Shown: piece by piece, positions 53,045 through 64,000 of the stretch
How the letters are laid out: each line of letters opens with the position of its first letter
How positions within the stretch are numbered: position 1 is the stretch's first letter
DNA from: Mycobacterium sp. DL
GTDB taxonomy: Bacteria; Actinomycetota; Actinomycetes; Mycobacteriales; Mycobacteriaceae
Direction of reading: 5' to 3'
DNA: 64,000 bases
NCBI RefSeq assembly: GCF_039729195.1
Contig: NZ_CP155796.1
Coordinates: forward strand, 5,766,001-5,830,000
Position numbers and translations under genes: made by a program
The notes under the pieces: model-generated
Seen by the model: only the letters and a program-made list of their open reading frames with translations
What the model was told of the DNA's origin: nothing
Database searches by the model: none

Positions 53045-53550
53045 GCGACTACAAGCGCGCAGTGTTGGCGGGCGGCTGCTTCTGGGGGATGCAGGATCTG
53101 ATCCGCAAGCAGCCCGGCATCGTGTCCACCCGGGTCGGATACACCGGCGGCAAGAACGACCACCCGACCTACCGCAACCACCCCGGGCACGCGGAGGCCA
53201 TCGAGATCGTCTACGACCCCGAGCAGACCGATTACCGGGCGGTGCTGGAGTTCTTCTTCCAGATCCACGATCCGACGACCAAGGACCGCCAGGGCAACGA
53301 CGTCGGCACGAGCTACCGCTCGGAGATCTTCTACGTCGACGACGAGCAACGCCAGGTCGCCGAGGACACCATCGCCGACGTCGATGCATCCGGGTTGTGG
53401 CCGGGCAAGGTCGTCACCGCACTGAGCCCGGCGCCGGAATTCTGGGACGCCGAACCCGAGCACCAGGACTACCTGGAGCGCTACCCCAGCGGCTACACCT
53501 GTCACTTCCCGCGGCCGGGCTGGAAGCTGCCCAAACGCGCCGAGGTCTGA
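53041..53550 (+). CDS. msrA: Methionine-S-sulfoxide reductase A
   Basis: 169 residues. GGCFWGMQD carries the nucleophilic Cys; GYTGG and [14 protein letters not shown] are the conserved blocks. A resolving Cys is in [10 protein letters not shown] near the C-terminus. With msrB it repairs both sulfoxide epimers after oxidative stress. Converges on the P450 gene with an 11-nt gap. Confidence 0.96.
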   Translation: MSDYKRAVLAGGCFWGMQDLIRKQPGIVSTRVGYTGGKNDHPTYRNHPGHAEAIEIVYDPEQTDYRAVLEFFFQIHDPTTKDRQGNDVGTSYRSEIFYVDDEQRQVAEDTIADVDASGLWPGKVVTALSPAPEFWDAEPEHQDYLERYPSGYTCHFPRPGWKLPKRAEV

Positions 53551-53561
53551 TCCCGCGACAG

Positions 53562-54938
53562 TCAGACGGCAGGGCGGCGGCGGTGCAGGATGACGCGGCC
53601 GCCGTCCTTGGGGGTGTAGGCGACCCCCCGCGAGTGTGACTTCTCGTCCGCCTCGGTGGTCGTGCTGATCACGAAGTGCCGCAACACCGTTCGCAGCACC
53701 ATGTCCATCTCGACGTTGGCGAACGCGGCGCCGACACAGCGGCGGGTGCCGCCGCCGAACGGAATGTGGGCGAAGGTGTTCGGCCGCTCGCCGATGAAGC
53801 GCTGAGGATCGAAGCGCTCCGGGTCCGGGAACTCCTGCAGCCGGTGGTGCACCTGACCGATCGCGACGACGATCGAATACCCCTGCGGGATGACCCAGTC
53901 CCCGAGCTGGAACGTGGGAGCGTAGACGTGCCTGCCGGCGAAGTCGATCACAGTGCGCGATCGCTGGATCTCCAGGATGGTCGCCTGCCGGTACTCGCCT
54001 GCGTCGGTGTCAGCCTCGGCCACCAACTCGGCCAGCACCTCGGGGTGGCGACTGATGCGCTCGAACGCCCACCCCAGGGTCGCTGCCGTGGTCTCGTGTC
54101 CGGCCGCCAGCAGCGTGAGCAGTTCGTCACCGATGTCCTGGCGCGACATCGTCGAGCCGTCCTCGTAGGTGCTGCGCAACAGCAGCGCGAGCACGTCGTC
54201 GCGCGTCTCGAAGTCCGGGTCGGCCTGCACCGCGTCGATCAGCCGACCGATCACCTCGTCGTACCGGCGCCGATAGGCGGCCAGCCGCCCCCAGGGACTG
54301 AATCGGCCGTAGGTGCGGGTCGGGGTCGGCAGCACCGCCAGGCGCGAACCGAGCGTGACCCACGGCGGAATGATCCGGCGCAACTCGTCGAGCTGCGCAC
54401 CGTCGGCGCCGAACACCGCCCGCAGAATTGCGTTCAGCGTGATCCGCATCATCGGCTCGAGGGTTTCGAAGGCCTGCCCCTCGGGCCAGTCCGCGGCCTC
54501 GCGCAGCGTCTCCTCTTCGAAGATCTTTTCGTAGTTCTTGATGCTCTTTCCGTGGAACGGCGGTGTGAGCAGCTTGCGGCGGCGGCGGTGATCCTTCCCG
54601 TCGAGGGCGAAGACCGACCCCGAGCCGAGCACTCGGGACAGGTTGGGCTGGATGTTGCCCACATCGTCGGTGTTGGCCATGAACAACTGCTTGGCCAGTG
54701 CCGGGTCGGTGACGATCACCGTCCGTCCGAACACCGGCAGCGTCAGCGTGAAGACGTCACCGCAGCGGCGGACGATCTGCGCGACCGTCCACTTGCGGGA
54801 GACCGAGAAGCCGAGGCCCTGCAGGAACTTGGGCAGGGGCGGGGTCGGCGGCAACCGGACCGGCAGCGGCGGCGCGGCAGCTTCCGCGGGGTCGGTGGGG
54901 GCGGCTGGAGCCGGCGTCACGATCGTGGCTTCGCTCAT
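53562..54938 (-). CDS. Cytochrome P450 (CYP138-like)
   Basis: 458 residues. Heme loop FGGGTRRCVGAAFANVEM (Cys thiolate), I-helix oxygen motif AGHETTAATLGW, K-helix ExxR in LEIQRSR, and a Pro-rich N-terminus (residues 10-40) replacing a membrane anchor. Soluble bacterial type; the CYP138 link is from memory. Divergent from a TetR gene with GGTAC-type palindromes between them, so probably repressed by it. Confidence 0.93.
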   Translation of the reverse strand: MSEATIVTPAPAAPTDPAEAAAPPLPVRLPPTPPLPKFLQGLGFSVSRKWTVAQIVRRCGDVFTLTLPVFGRTVIVTDPALAKQLFMANTDDVGNIQPNLSRVLGSGSVFALDGKDHRRRRKLLTPPFHGKSIKNYEKIFEEETLREAADWPEGQAFETLEPMMRITLNAILRAVFGADGAQLDELRRIIPPWVTLGSRLAVLPTPTRTYGRFSPWGRLAAYRRRYDEVIGRLIDAVQADPDFETRDDVLALLLRSTYEDGSTMSRQDIGDELLTLLAAGHETTAATLGWAFERISRHPEVLAELVAEADTDAGEYRQATILEIQRSRTVIDFAGRHVYAPTFQLGDWVIPQGYSIVVAIGQVHHRLQEFPDPERFDPQRFIGERPNTFAHIPFGGGTRRCVGAAFANVEMDMVLRTVLRHFVISTTTEADEKSHSRGVAYTPKDGGRVILHRRRPAV

Positions 54939-54960
54939 CGGAATCTCCCGGTCGATCGGT

Positions 54961-55009
54961 GGTACTACGGTGTACCGCAGACTTCTCCGGTACGGTACCG
55001 GGTGGTACC
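54961..55009. promoter_or_regulatory. TetR operator cluster, P450/TetR
   Basis: Overlapping inverted repeats in the 99-nt gap: GGTAC-N6-GTACC (54961-54976), CCGGTAC-G-GTACCGG (54987-55001) and GGTACC-N4-GGTACC (54994-55009). Confidence 0.7.
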
Positions 55010-55037
55010 ACGACGGCGCAAGGGTGAAGGAGCGGTC

Positions 55038-55619
55038 ATGACGACTCCGGTGCTCGCCGCGGTGGCCGACCGCCTTCTCGACGGCCTGGCCTCGTCCATC
55101 GGCGAACGTGGCTACCGGGACAGCACCGTCGCCGACATCGTGCGCCACGCCCGGACCTCCAAGCGCACCTTCTACGAACAGTTCGCCAGCAAGGAGGACT
55201 GTCTGATCGAACTGCTGCGCCGCAACAACGACGATCTGATCGCCGGCATCCAGGCGACCGTGGACGGGGAAGCGGACTGGCGGGTGCAGATCCGCCAGGC
55301 GGTCGGCGCATACGTCGACCACATCGGGGCGCGGCCCGCCGTGACCCTGAGCTGGATCCGCGAGGCTCCCGCGCTGGGCGCGGTGGCCCGCCCGCTGCAT
55401 CGCCAGGCCATGGACCTCCTGACCGACATGCTCGTCACCCTCACCGACAGCCCGGGTTTCCGGCGTGCACACCTGACCCCGATCTCGCGGCCGATGGCCC
55501 TGATCCTTCTCGGTGGATTGCGCGAACTCACAGCGCTGTTCGTCGAGGACGGCGGTGACATCGCCGGCATCATCGAACCCGCGGTCGCCGCCGGGACAGC
55601 GATGCTCGGCCCTTCGTAG
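55038..55619 (+). CDS. TetR-family regulator (P450 neighbour)
   Basis: 193 residues. HTH residues ~27-56 (STVADIVRHARTSKRTFYEQF) and a hydrophobic effector domain. ATG at 55038 with GAAGGAG 6 nt upstream. Divergent from the P450; the palindromes between them are the likely operators. Its stop lies 3 nt from the convergent second TetR gene. Confidence 0.9.
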   Translation: MTTPVLAAVADRLLDGLASSIGERGYRDSTVADIVRHARTSKRTFYEQFASKEDCLIELLRRNNDDLIAGIQATVDGEADWRVQIRQAVGAYVDHIGARPAVTLSWIREAPALGAVARPLHRQAMDLLTDMLVTLTDSPGFRRAHLTPISRPMALILLGGLRELTALFVEDGGDIAGIIEPAVAAGTAMLGPS

Positions 55620-55622
55620 AGA

Positions 55623-58003
<2,381 letters not shown>

Positions 58004-58011
<8 letters not shown>

Positions 58012-58729
58012 CGGCGACGTCGGCCTTGCGGAAATAGAGTGCCACGCTCTTGCCGATCAGCGGGTTCAGGGCCGACTCGGCGGTGCGCGTCAGCCACGGC
58101 TGACTCATCATGTCCCAGACCAGCAGCTTGTGGTAGGCAGCCACCACCGGATTGTTCGACTTCTCGGTTCCGACAGCACATTTGAGCCACCAGAACGGTG
58201 AATGCAGGGCGTGCGCGTGTTCGGTGTGGGTCAACTCCAGGCCGTGGGCGACGACCTTGTCGCGCAACTCGTCGGCGCGGTAGATGCGGATGTGCCCGCC
58301 CTCGTTGGCGTGGTAGGAGTCCGAGAGTGCCCAGCAGATCCGCTCGGGAAGCCAGCGTGGAACCGTGATCGCCAGGGCACCACCGGGTTTGAGGACTCGT
58401 ACCAACTCGGCGATCGCACGGTCATCGGCGGGAACATGCTCGAGGATCTCCGAGGCGATGACGCAGTCGAATGTGCCGTCGCCGTAGGGCAACTCCAGGG
58501 CATCACCCTTGACGGCCTCACCTCTGGCCGATGCGGGCGCCTCCCCCTGCTCCTTCATCGCCTGCAGGATCTCGTCGACGTCGTTGAGATCCGATGCGCT
58601 CTGGTCGAATCCGACCACGTCGGCACCTCGTCGGAAAGCTTCGAAGGTGTGCCGTCCCGCGCCACAACCGACGTCGATGACCTTGGTTCCGGCCCCGACT
58701 CCGAGTCGGTCGAAGTCCACAGTCAGCAT
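58004..58729 (-). CDS. SAM-dependent methyltransferase of the MMP cluster (likely 3-O-methyltransferase)
   Basis: 241 residues. Methyltransf_11 type: VIDVGCGAGRHTFEAF SAM motif, GDALELPYGDGTFDCVIASEILEHV, and a C-terminal substrate region rich in Trp and His. It lies between manT (7-nt overlap) and mmpH (8-nt overlap). It should methylate O-3 of the growing 4-linked mannan; which of the two cluster methyltransferases does which step is not decided by the sequence. Confidence 0.78.
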
Positions 58730-59958
58730 CGTGCAACCCTTTCGCAGGCCCGCTCGTACACGGCCACGGTCTGCGCGGCGACGGATTCCCAACTGAAGAC
58801 GTCTAGAGCACGGCGGCGTCCGTTGGCACCGAGTCTGCGCAGCTCGATCGGTGAATCGAGCAGTTCGCCAAGCACATTCGTCAGTTCGTCCACGTCGGCA
58901 GGCTTGACCAGCCGGGCGCATTCGCCGTCGGCGCCGACCACCTCGGGAAGCGCGCCCGCCCGGCTGGCGACGATCGGGGTGCCGCTGGCCATCGCCTCTA
59001 CGGCCGGCAACGAGAAGCCCTCGTACAGCGACGGGATGCAGGCGACCTCGGCAGAGGCCAACAGACTCGCCAGCTCCGAATCGCTCAGCCCGCTCGAGCT
59101 GTGCACGATGTCGGAGATGCCGAGCTCGGCGATGAGCTTCTCGGTCGGGCCGTTGGGTTCCAGTTTGGCGACGAGCTGCAGCTCGAGATCACGTTCGACG
59201 CGCAGCCGCGCCACCGCGTGCAGCAGGTGGCTGACACCCTTGAGCGGGACGTCGGCGCTGGCGATGGCGATGATCCGGTTGCGCACCCGGTGCGGTGACG
59301 GTTGGAACAGTTCGGTGTCCACCCCGAGCGGTACGACGTGGAGTTGGTCGGCGCTGACGGCAAAATCCTCGGCGATGTCGGCGGCCGATGTCGAGGACAC
59401 GGTGACCAACTCGGGGATCAGCCGGGCGACGGTCTTCTGCATCTCCGCGAATCCGTACCACCGGCGCACCAGCGGCTTGCGCCACCACTTGGCGGCGGCC
59501 ACGTCGAGGACCCGGTCACGGGTGATGGGGTGGTGCACCGTGGCGACCACCGGCAGGCCCGATCGAGCGATGGACAGCAGCCCGGTGCCCAGGCACTGGT
59601 TGTCGTGCACCACATCGAAGTCGTCGCGGCGCTCGGCCAGCAGTCGCGCGGCACGCAGGCTGAAGGTCTTGGGTTCCGGGAAGGCAGCGGTCCAGGTGGC
59701 GAACAGCTCCTGCAGGTCGATCCGGGTCTTGATCTCGTTGGGCATCGGGATGCGGAACGGGTCCGGCTCCCGGTAGAGATCGAGGCTGGGCACTTTGGTC
59801 AGGCGCACCCGGGGGTCGAGGCCCTCGGGGTAGGGCTGCCCGGAGAAGACCTCGACGTCGTGGCCGAGTTCGACAAGACCGCGGCTCAGGTGCCGGACGT
59901 AGACGCCCTGGCCCCCGCAGTGGGTCTTGCTCCGGTAGGACAGTAAGGCGATGCGCAT
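58723..59958 (-). CDS. manT: Alpha-(1->4)-mannosyltransferase of MMP synthesis
   Basis: 411 residues, GT4 fold (GT-B). N-terminal domain begins MRIALLSYRSKTHCGGQGVYVRHL; the donor site has PSLYEGFSLPAVEAMASGTPIV with the E-x7-E motif, and HHPITRD in the acceptor half. It elongates 4-alpha-mannan that is methylated to MMP, an acyl-CoA-binding polysaccharide. First gene of the manT operon, with a TetR-type operator on its promoter. Confidence 0.83.
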   Translation of the reverse strand: MRIALLSYRSKTHCGGQGVYVRHLSRGLVELGHDVEVFSGQPYPEGLDPRVRLTKVPSLDLYREPDPFRIPMPNEIKTRIDLQELFATWTAAFPEPKTFSLRAARLLAERRDDFDVVHDNQCLGTGLLSIARSGLPVVATVHHPITRDRVLDVAAAKWWRKPLVRRWYGFAEMQKTVARLIPELVTVSSTSAADIAEDFAVSADQLHVVPLGVDTELFQPSPHRVRNRIIAIASADVPLKGVSHLLHAVARLRVERDLELQLVAKLEPNGPTEKLIAELGISDIVHSSSGLSDSELASLLASAEVACIPSLYEGFSLPAVEAMASGTPIVASRAGALPEVVGADGECARLVKPADVDELTNVLGELLDSPIELRRLGANGRRRALDVFSWESVAAQTVAVYERACERVARC

Positions 59959-60058
59959 GGTCAGCTCACATGCCCTGGACGGCGCGAAGGCGCAGTGATC
60001 CAGGAACAATAGCCGCCCTGAGCTGGTCGAATCGTGTGCAGCAAGTAACCCGGACCCT

Positions 60059-60104
60059 TCTGGACATGTGTCCAGACTATAGTTTGACGTGCTAGCTGAC
60101 GCAA
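60059..60104 (-). promoter_or_regulatory. manT promoter with operator 2
   Basis: On the minus strand: TTGCGT (60099-60104), 17 nt, TATAGT (60076-60081), then the 18-bp palindrome TCTGGACATGTGTCCAGA (60059-60076) across the expected start point. Its core GGACATGTGTCC is identical to operator 1 at the TetR gene. Confidence 0.75.
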
Positions 60105-60174
60105 CGCGACCGCTAGCTCTGACTACCACAGACGCCGTCGGGCGTCCTGCCCAGCCCTTTCCGCTTACCCTGGC

Positions 60175-60630
60175 TTATTGCGGCGGAAACCCGCCTGTCG
60201 CCACCGGACCCCACCGTTGCGGAGTGACTCTGATCAGGCATTTCCGTTGGTCGATCATCGCCTGGCGGTACTCCTCCCAGTCCGGATGCTCGCCGGCCAC
60301 CGACCGGAAGTACTCGACGAGACCCTCGACGGCCTCCGGCAGATCGATCACCTCGGCATGGCCGTCGATCTGGACATAAGGGCCGTCGAATTCGTCGGAC
60401 AGGACCACCACGCTCGCGCGCGGGCGGCGCCGGATGTTCGCCGACTTCGCGCGCTGCGGGTACGTCGCGACGACGATGCGCCCCTCGCCGTCGACCCCGC
60501 CCGTCACCGGCGAACTCTGCAGTGATTCGCCTGCCCGGAACGTCGTCAGCACCATGCGGTGCCGCGGCCGGACGAAGTCGAGCAGTTCGGGCAGGGTGAC
60601 CACGTCGGCCGTGGCGAGCTTTCGGGCCAT
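60175..60630 (-). CDS. PPOX-class F420/flavin-dependent protein
   Basis: 151 residues, split beta-barrel. TTFRAGESLQSSPVTGGVD and ATYPQRAKSANIRRRPRASVVVLSD are typical of F420-binding deazaflavin proteins of mycobacteria, and YVQIDGHAEVIDLPEA closes the barrel. Likely a reductase or F420 carrier. ATG at 60630. Confidence 0.87.
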   Translation of the reverse strand: MARKLATADVVTLPELLDFVRPRHRMVLTTFRAGESLQSSPVTGGVDGEGRIVVATYPQRAKSANIRRRPRASVVVLSDEFDGPYVQIDGHAEVIDLPEAVEGLVEYFRSVAGEHPDWEEYRQAMIDQRKCLIRVTPQRWGPVATGGFPPQ

Positions 60631-60671
60631 GTCTCCAATGTATCGACGTGTCGGACCTCGTCCGTACTGTG

Positions 60672-60687
60672 TCGAACATGAGTTCGA
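60672..60687. promoter_or_regulatory. Perfect LexA (SOS) box
   Basis: TCGAAC-ATGA-GTTCGA matches the full mycobacterial SOS box. The ATG of the DUF222 remnant is the N4 spacer. Confidence 0.9.
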
Positions 60688-60992
60688 ACAATGACATCCT
60701 GACCGCCCTGAACGCCGCGGACGCGGCCTGGCAGGCCCTTGCAGCCCTGCCGGTTCACACCCTGCCCCCGAGAGATCAGCGCGCCGTGCTGATCCGACTC
60801 GATGCGATGGAGAAGACGGTGGGCGCCCTGCAGCGTCGCCTCCTCGGCGCGCTCGTCGCCGGCCCGACACCGATCGAGTTCGCCGGCGCGCCGTGGGCCG
60901 AGGTACTGGCCCGCCGATTACGCATCTCCGTCGGCGAAGCGCGCCGACGCATCAGCGAGGCAGGCGGAGCCGTCGAACCGAAGTCGGCCTGA
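60678..60992 (+). pseudogene. Truncated DUF222 (13E12-type) protein
   Basis: 104 residues from ATG 60678. ILTALNAADAAWQALAALPVHTLPPRDQRAVL is the DUF222 N-terminus that in mycobacteria precedes an HNH nuclease (~400 residues). Translation stops soon after RRISEAGG, and the HNH part is missing; the MFS gene follows 64 nt later. It looks like a decayed copy of a 13E12 repeat, of which several are SOS-regulated in M. tuberculosis. Confidence 0.75.
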
Positions 60993-61056
60993 CCGAACAC
61001 TCACTCACCCGCCTGTCTGTCTTTACAATCTGGCCCATCACTGTCAAGGGAGTGCC

Positions 61057-62346
61057 ATGGCCGGAATCGGGAGCGCGGGAGTCGCCGAATGGCGGCGATA
61101 TGGCTCGGTGCCGTTTGCAGCCGGCCTGGGCTATTCGATGGGCGTCATCCACGTCTACTGCCTGGGCGTGTTCATGGAACCGCTGCAGAACGAGTTCGGC
61201 TGGAGCCGCGCCCAGGCCTCGGTAGGACTGACGATCGTCGGCATGGCCGCCGCCGCGGCGGCGGTGCCCATCGGGTTGACCGTCGACCGGTTGGGTCCCA
61301 GACGGGTGGGCCTGGTCGGTGTGACGCTCATGGCCGCGGCTTTCGCGCTGTTGGCCACGGCGACGGGTTCGATGGCCAACTGGATCATGCTGTGGGCGCT
61401 GTTGGCCTTCGCCTCCTTCTGGGTGCAGACCACCGTGTGGACGTCCGCGGTCGCCAGCCGGTTCGAGACATCGCGCGGGCTCGCCTTCGCGGTGACGCTG
61501 TCCGGGGGTTCACTGGCAGCCGCGGTGTTCCCGCCACTGGCCACTGTGTTGATCGGCGAATGGGGTTGGCGCGGGGCGTTTCTCGGCCTCGGTGTGCTGT
61601 GGGGTCTGCTCGTCCTCGTCGTCGTCGGGTTCTTCTTCCGCGGCGCACAGGACGACAGAACAGCCGCGCCCGTCCGCAGCCAGACGATCCCGGTGCCCGC
61701 AGCGGCCGACCTGCCCGGGCTCACACTCGGCGAAGGTCTGAGGTCGGCGACGTTCTACAAGCTTCTGGCCGCTGCCGGCCTCTTCGCCTTCACCACGCTG
61801 GGGGTGGTGGTGCACCTGGTGCCGATTCTGCGCGACGCGGGCGCCGAACCGCTCGCCGCAGCGGGCGCCGCCTCACTGGTCGGTGTCTTCTCGATCATCG
61901 GCCGTCTCGGCATCGGGGTGCTGCTGGACCGGTTCTCGGGTCGCTTCGTCGGGGCGTGCGCGTACCTGGTGCCGATCGTGGGCAGCGCCCTGCTGCTGTT
62001 CGACGGCGGCAACCCGGTGAGCCAGACCGCCGCCGCCGCGCTGTTCGGCCTGACCCTGGGAGCCGAGGTCGATGTCATCGCCTACCTCGCCTCGCGATAC
62101 TTCGGCCTCAAGAACTTCGGCGGCCTCTTCGGCGGGTTGGTCGCGGCGTTGTCGCTGGGCACCGCGTTCGGCCCGCTGGCCGCCGGAGCCACCTCCGATC
62201 ACTTCGGCGGCTACTCGAACTTCCTGATCCTCACCATGATCCTGATGGGTGCGAGCAGTCTGCTTCTCGCGAGCCTGAAGGCGCCCCCCGACTGGACCGT
62301 GGACGCGCAACCTGCGGTTGCCACCGGCACGGAACCCGCGCCATAG
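61057..62346 (+). CDS. MFS transporter
   Basis: 429 residues, twelve helices in two halves. The loop GLTVDRLGPRRVGL after helix 2 is the MFS signature, mirrored by GVLLDRFSGRFVG in the second half. Closest in style to monocarboxylate/oxalate carriers (GVFMEPLQNEFGWSRAQAS opening). Substrate unknown. AAGGGAG 6 nt before ATG 61057. Confidence 0.9.
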   Translation: MAGIGSAGVAEWRRYGSVPFAAGLGYSMGVIHVYCLGVFMEPLQNEFGWSRAQASVGLTIVGMAAAAAAVPIGLTVDRLGPRRVGLVGVTLMAAAFALLATATGSMANWIMLWALLAFASFWVQTTVWTSAVASRFETSRGLAFAVTLSGGSLAAAVFPPLATVLIGEWGWRGAFLGLGVLWGLLVLVVVGFFFRGAQDDRTAAPVRSQTIPVPAAADLPGLTLGEGLRSATFYKLLAAAGLFAFTTLGVVVHLVPILRDAGAEPLAAAGAASLVGVFSIIGRLGIGVLLDRFSGRFVGACAYLVPIVGSALLLFDGGNPVSQTAAAALFGLTLGAEVDVIAYLASRYFGLKNFGGLFGGLVAALSLGTAFGPLAAGATSDHFGGYSNFLILTMILMGASSLLLASLKAPPDWTVDAQPAVATGTEPAP

Positions 62347-62369
62347 CCGGGTTCTAGTCTGGATCGACC

Positions 62370-63008
62370 ATGTACATCCCGCCGAAGTTCGCACTGTCGG
62401 ACGTGGACACCCGGGACGCACTCACCCGGGCGGGGTTCGCCCACCTCGTCACCCATACCGCCGACGGACTGCTGGTCACTGCGCTGCCGCTGCTCTACGA
62501 CCCCGATCGGCACTCGATGATCGGGCACGTCGCCCGCGCGAATCCCCACTGGCAGACGGCGGGAGGCGACTCGGTCGCGATCTTCCCCGGTCCGCACGCC
62601 TACATCTCACCGAGCTTCTACGCCACCAAACAGGAGACCGGCAGGGTCGTGCCGACGTGGAACTACGACGTCCTCACCGTTCACGGCCACCTCGTCGCGC
62701 ACGACGACCCCAACTGGCTTCGCGCTCTCGTCACCCGCCTGACCGACCACCACGAGCAGAGCCGGGCCGAGCCCTGGCAGGTCACCGACGCACCGGAGGC
62801 CTACATCGGCGGCCAGCTGAAGGCCATCGTCGGCATCGAGCTGACGATCACGTCGGTGCAAGGCAAGGCGAAGATGTCCCAGAACCAACCCGAACGCAAC
62901 CGAGACGGCGTGGTAGCCGGTCTTCGCGACTCCGATTCATCTACCGATCATGCTGTGGCAGAACGTGTCTCGGACCTGGGCACCACGAATGCGAACGGCC
63001 TCGGGTAG
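62370..63008 (+). CDS. PaiB-like FMN-binding protein
   Basis: 212 residues. MYIPPKFALSD opening, WYSPNLY-type ISPSFYATKQETGRVVPTWNY, and MSQNQPERNRDGVVAGL are PaiB markers. The family binds FMN and is called a negative transcriptional regulator, though enzymatic roles are likely. Its last 61 nt overlap the convergent C39-like gene, a long overlap that may mean one of the two ends is extended. Confidence 0.9.
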   Translation: MYIPPKFALSDVDTRDALTRAGFAHLVTHTADGLLVTALPLLYDPDRHSMIGHVARANPHWQTAGGDSVAIFPGPHAYISPSFYATKQETGRVVPTWNYDVLTVHGHLVAHDDPNWLRALVTRLTDHHEQSRAEPWQVTDAPEAYIGGQLKAIVGIELTITSVQGKAKMSQNQPERNRDGVVAGLRDSDSSTDHAVAERVSDLGTTNANGLG

Positions 63009-63493
63009 CCCAGCCCACTGAGCCTGGCCCACCGGACCGCGTCGACCCCGACGCTGCGCATCTCCCCCGAGGACGGTTCGTAACAGTGCAACCGTTCCTC
63101 GGAGGCGTCCACGATCAACACCCAGTGCCTGGGGATGTAACGGCCGATCAACATCGGCACCGGACGCCGCGACCCGGCCGCGGCGAGGACGTCGGCCAAC
63201 CGGTCGCGCCGACCCCACCACAGCCGCCACCGGTAGCGCACTCCGACACCTCTCGACTGGACATTCAGCGCGCGAGCCATTCCCAGGGGTGTGGTTCCCA
63301 GCGCGCGGGGCCACACCCGGTTCACCATCGAGTGCACCCGGAGCTGCTCCGCGGAGAACCAGGCGCGGCCGGCGTCGCCACCCGAGAGCCCCGACCGGTA
63401 TCCGGGGTCCAGCAGTGCGCCCGCGACGACGGCCACGCTGGGACCGCAGGTCCTGCCGTCCCGCTGTCGAAGCCGGAGCGCGGCGATCCTCAC
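62948..63493 (-). CDS. C39-like cysteine peptidase-fold protein
   Basis: 181 residues from the GTG at 63493, which overlaps the acyl-CoA synthetase stop as [17 protein letters not shown] supplies a Cys with a preceding helix cap, RHWVLIVD the His and CYEPSSGE the third residue, the C39-like triad order. No signal peptide. It might be a peptidase or transglutaminase-like enzyme; the target is unknown. Confidence 0.68.
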   Translation of the reverse strand: MRIAALRLRQRDGRTCGPSVAVVAGALLDPGYRSGLSGGDAGRAWFSAEQLRVHSMVNRVWPRALGTTPLGMARALNVQSRGVGVRYRWRLWWGRRDRLADVLAAAGSRRPVPMLIGRYIPRHWVLIVDASEERLHCYEPSSGEMRSVGVDAVRWARLSGLGYPRPFAFVVPRSETRSATA

Positions 63494-64000
63494 CCGGCAC
63501 CGCCGAGGAGTTCCTCTCCGCGGGCACGCAGATCGACCTTGCGCACCTTGCCGGTCACGGTCATCGGGAACTCGTCGATGACCTGCACGTAGCGCGGGAT
63601 CTTCTGGTGTGCGATCCGCCCGGCGCAGAAGTCGCGCAGACTGTCGGTGGTGGGCGGCTGCGCCCCGTCGGCGACCCGGATCCACGCCATCAGTTCCTCG
63701 CCGTACTTCTCGTCCGGCACCCCCACGACCTGGGCGTCGACGATGTCGGGATGGGTGTAGAGGAACTCCTCCACTTCGCGCGGATAGATGTTCTCCCCGC
63801 CGCGGATCACCATGTCCTTGATGCGTCCGGTGACACTGAGGTAGCCCTCGTCGTCCATCACCGCGATGTCGCCGGTGTGCATCCACCCGTCGGCGTCGAC
63901 GGCCTCGGCGGTCTTGGCGGGATCGTCCCAGTAGCCGGCCATCACGCTGTAGCCGCGCGTGCACAGTTCGCCGGGGGTGCCCCGCGGCACCTGGGCGCCG
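63490..64000 (-). CDS. Acyl-CoA synthetase (AMP-binding), C-terminal part
   Basis: Only the last ~170 residues are in the window. [23 protein letters not shown] (A8 region), [20 protein letters not shown] and the catalytic Lys in [13 protein letters not shown] identify a fatty-acid-type acyl-CoA/acyl-AMP ligase. The gene continues past the right edge. It is the first gene of a leftward pair with the C39-like protein. Confidence 0.92.
   Translation of the reverse strand, partial: GAQVPRGTPGELCTRGYSVMAGYWDDPAKTAEAVDADGWMHTGDIAVMDDEGYLSVTGRIKDMVIRGGENIYPREVEEFLYTHPDIVDAQVVGVPDEKYGEELMAWIRVADGAQPPTTDSLRDFCAGRIAHQKIPRYVQVIDEFPMTVTGKVRKVDLRARGEELLGGAG

Noticed and set aside
53676..55037. N-terminal extension of the P450-neighbour TetR into a 647-residue protein
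   Set aside because: The extension is antisense to the P450; the ATG at 55038 has a good ribosome site and gives the normal TetR length.
58202..59776. 524-codon open frame antisense to manT
   Set aside because: Ser/Thr/Arg-rich shadow without domain; manT on the other strand has GT4 motifs.

Overview
The window is a chromosomal segment of a rapidly growing mycobacterium (Mycolicibacterium type). The DNA is GC-rich, genes are packed with 4-8 bp stop/start overlaps, and GTG starts are common. From about 2.2 kb to 45.2 kb the gene order follows the M. tuberculosis block Rv3834c-Rv3859c: serS, septum-formation protein, metallopeptidase, phosphoglycerate mutase, pheA, Rv3839-like, LCP protein, bfrB, glpQ1, Rv3843c-like, superoxide dismutase slot, Rv3847-like, Rv3848-like, espR, Rv3850-like, hns, rraA, ethA/ethR, Rv3856c-like, gltD, gltB. 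These assignments come from memory of that genome, not from an alignment. A 3-O-methylmannose polysaccharide (MMP) cluster, known from non-tuberculous and rapidly growing species and absent from M. tuberculosis, supports a rapid grower.

Layout. 0-13 kb: housekeeping and iron storage, with IdeR-type iron boxes before the Rv3839 homologue and bfrB. 13.5-16.2 kb: a small membrane peptide behind a six-codon leader ORF, a nickel superoxide dismutase with its maturation protease in the slot sodA occupies in M. tuberculosis, and a GDT1/TMEM165 transporter under a yybP-ykoY manganese riboswitch. 16.6-19.8 kb: espR, then an inserted ImmA/IrrE-like protease, a membrane protein and a cell-surface protein. 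20-27.6 kb: CopC/CopD, Hns, RraA, EthA/EthR, a DinB polymerase with a LexA box on its start codon, and a PHP protein. 27.7-29.8 kb: ArsR regulator plus SulP transporter.

29.8-37.1 kb is an inserted sugar-catabolism island: TIM-like isomerase, RpiB-like isomerase, dihydroxyacetone-kinase-type kinase and GntR on the minus strand, facing an AP_endonuc_2 TIM-barrel protein, a 3-hydroxyacyl-CoA-dehydrogenase-family enzyme and a GntP permease on the plus strand. Two near-identical 12-bp operators sit at the promoters of both arms. The gene content fits import of a C5 sugar acid, C3 oxidation and decarboxylation to erythrulose, then phosphorylation and two isomerisations to D-erythrose 4-phosphate.

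39-45 kb is gltBD. 45.8-55.6 kb is a mixed stretch: thioesterase, Dps, AlkA-type glycosylase, oxidoreductases, MsrB/MsrA, and a P450 with its TetR. 55.6-60 kb holds the MMP genes (manT, two methyltransferases, hydrolase mmpH) with a TetR gene; the same 12-bp palindromic core lies at the TetR/methyltransferase divergent start and on the manT promoter. 60-64 kb ends with a flavin/F420 protein, a DUF222 (13E12-type) remnant under a perfect SOS box, an MFS carrier, a PaiB-like protein, a C39-like protein and the 3' part of an acyl-CoA synthetase. I saw no rRNA, tRNA, CRISPR array, intact insertion sequence or prophage.
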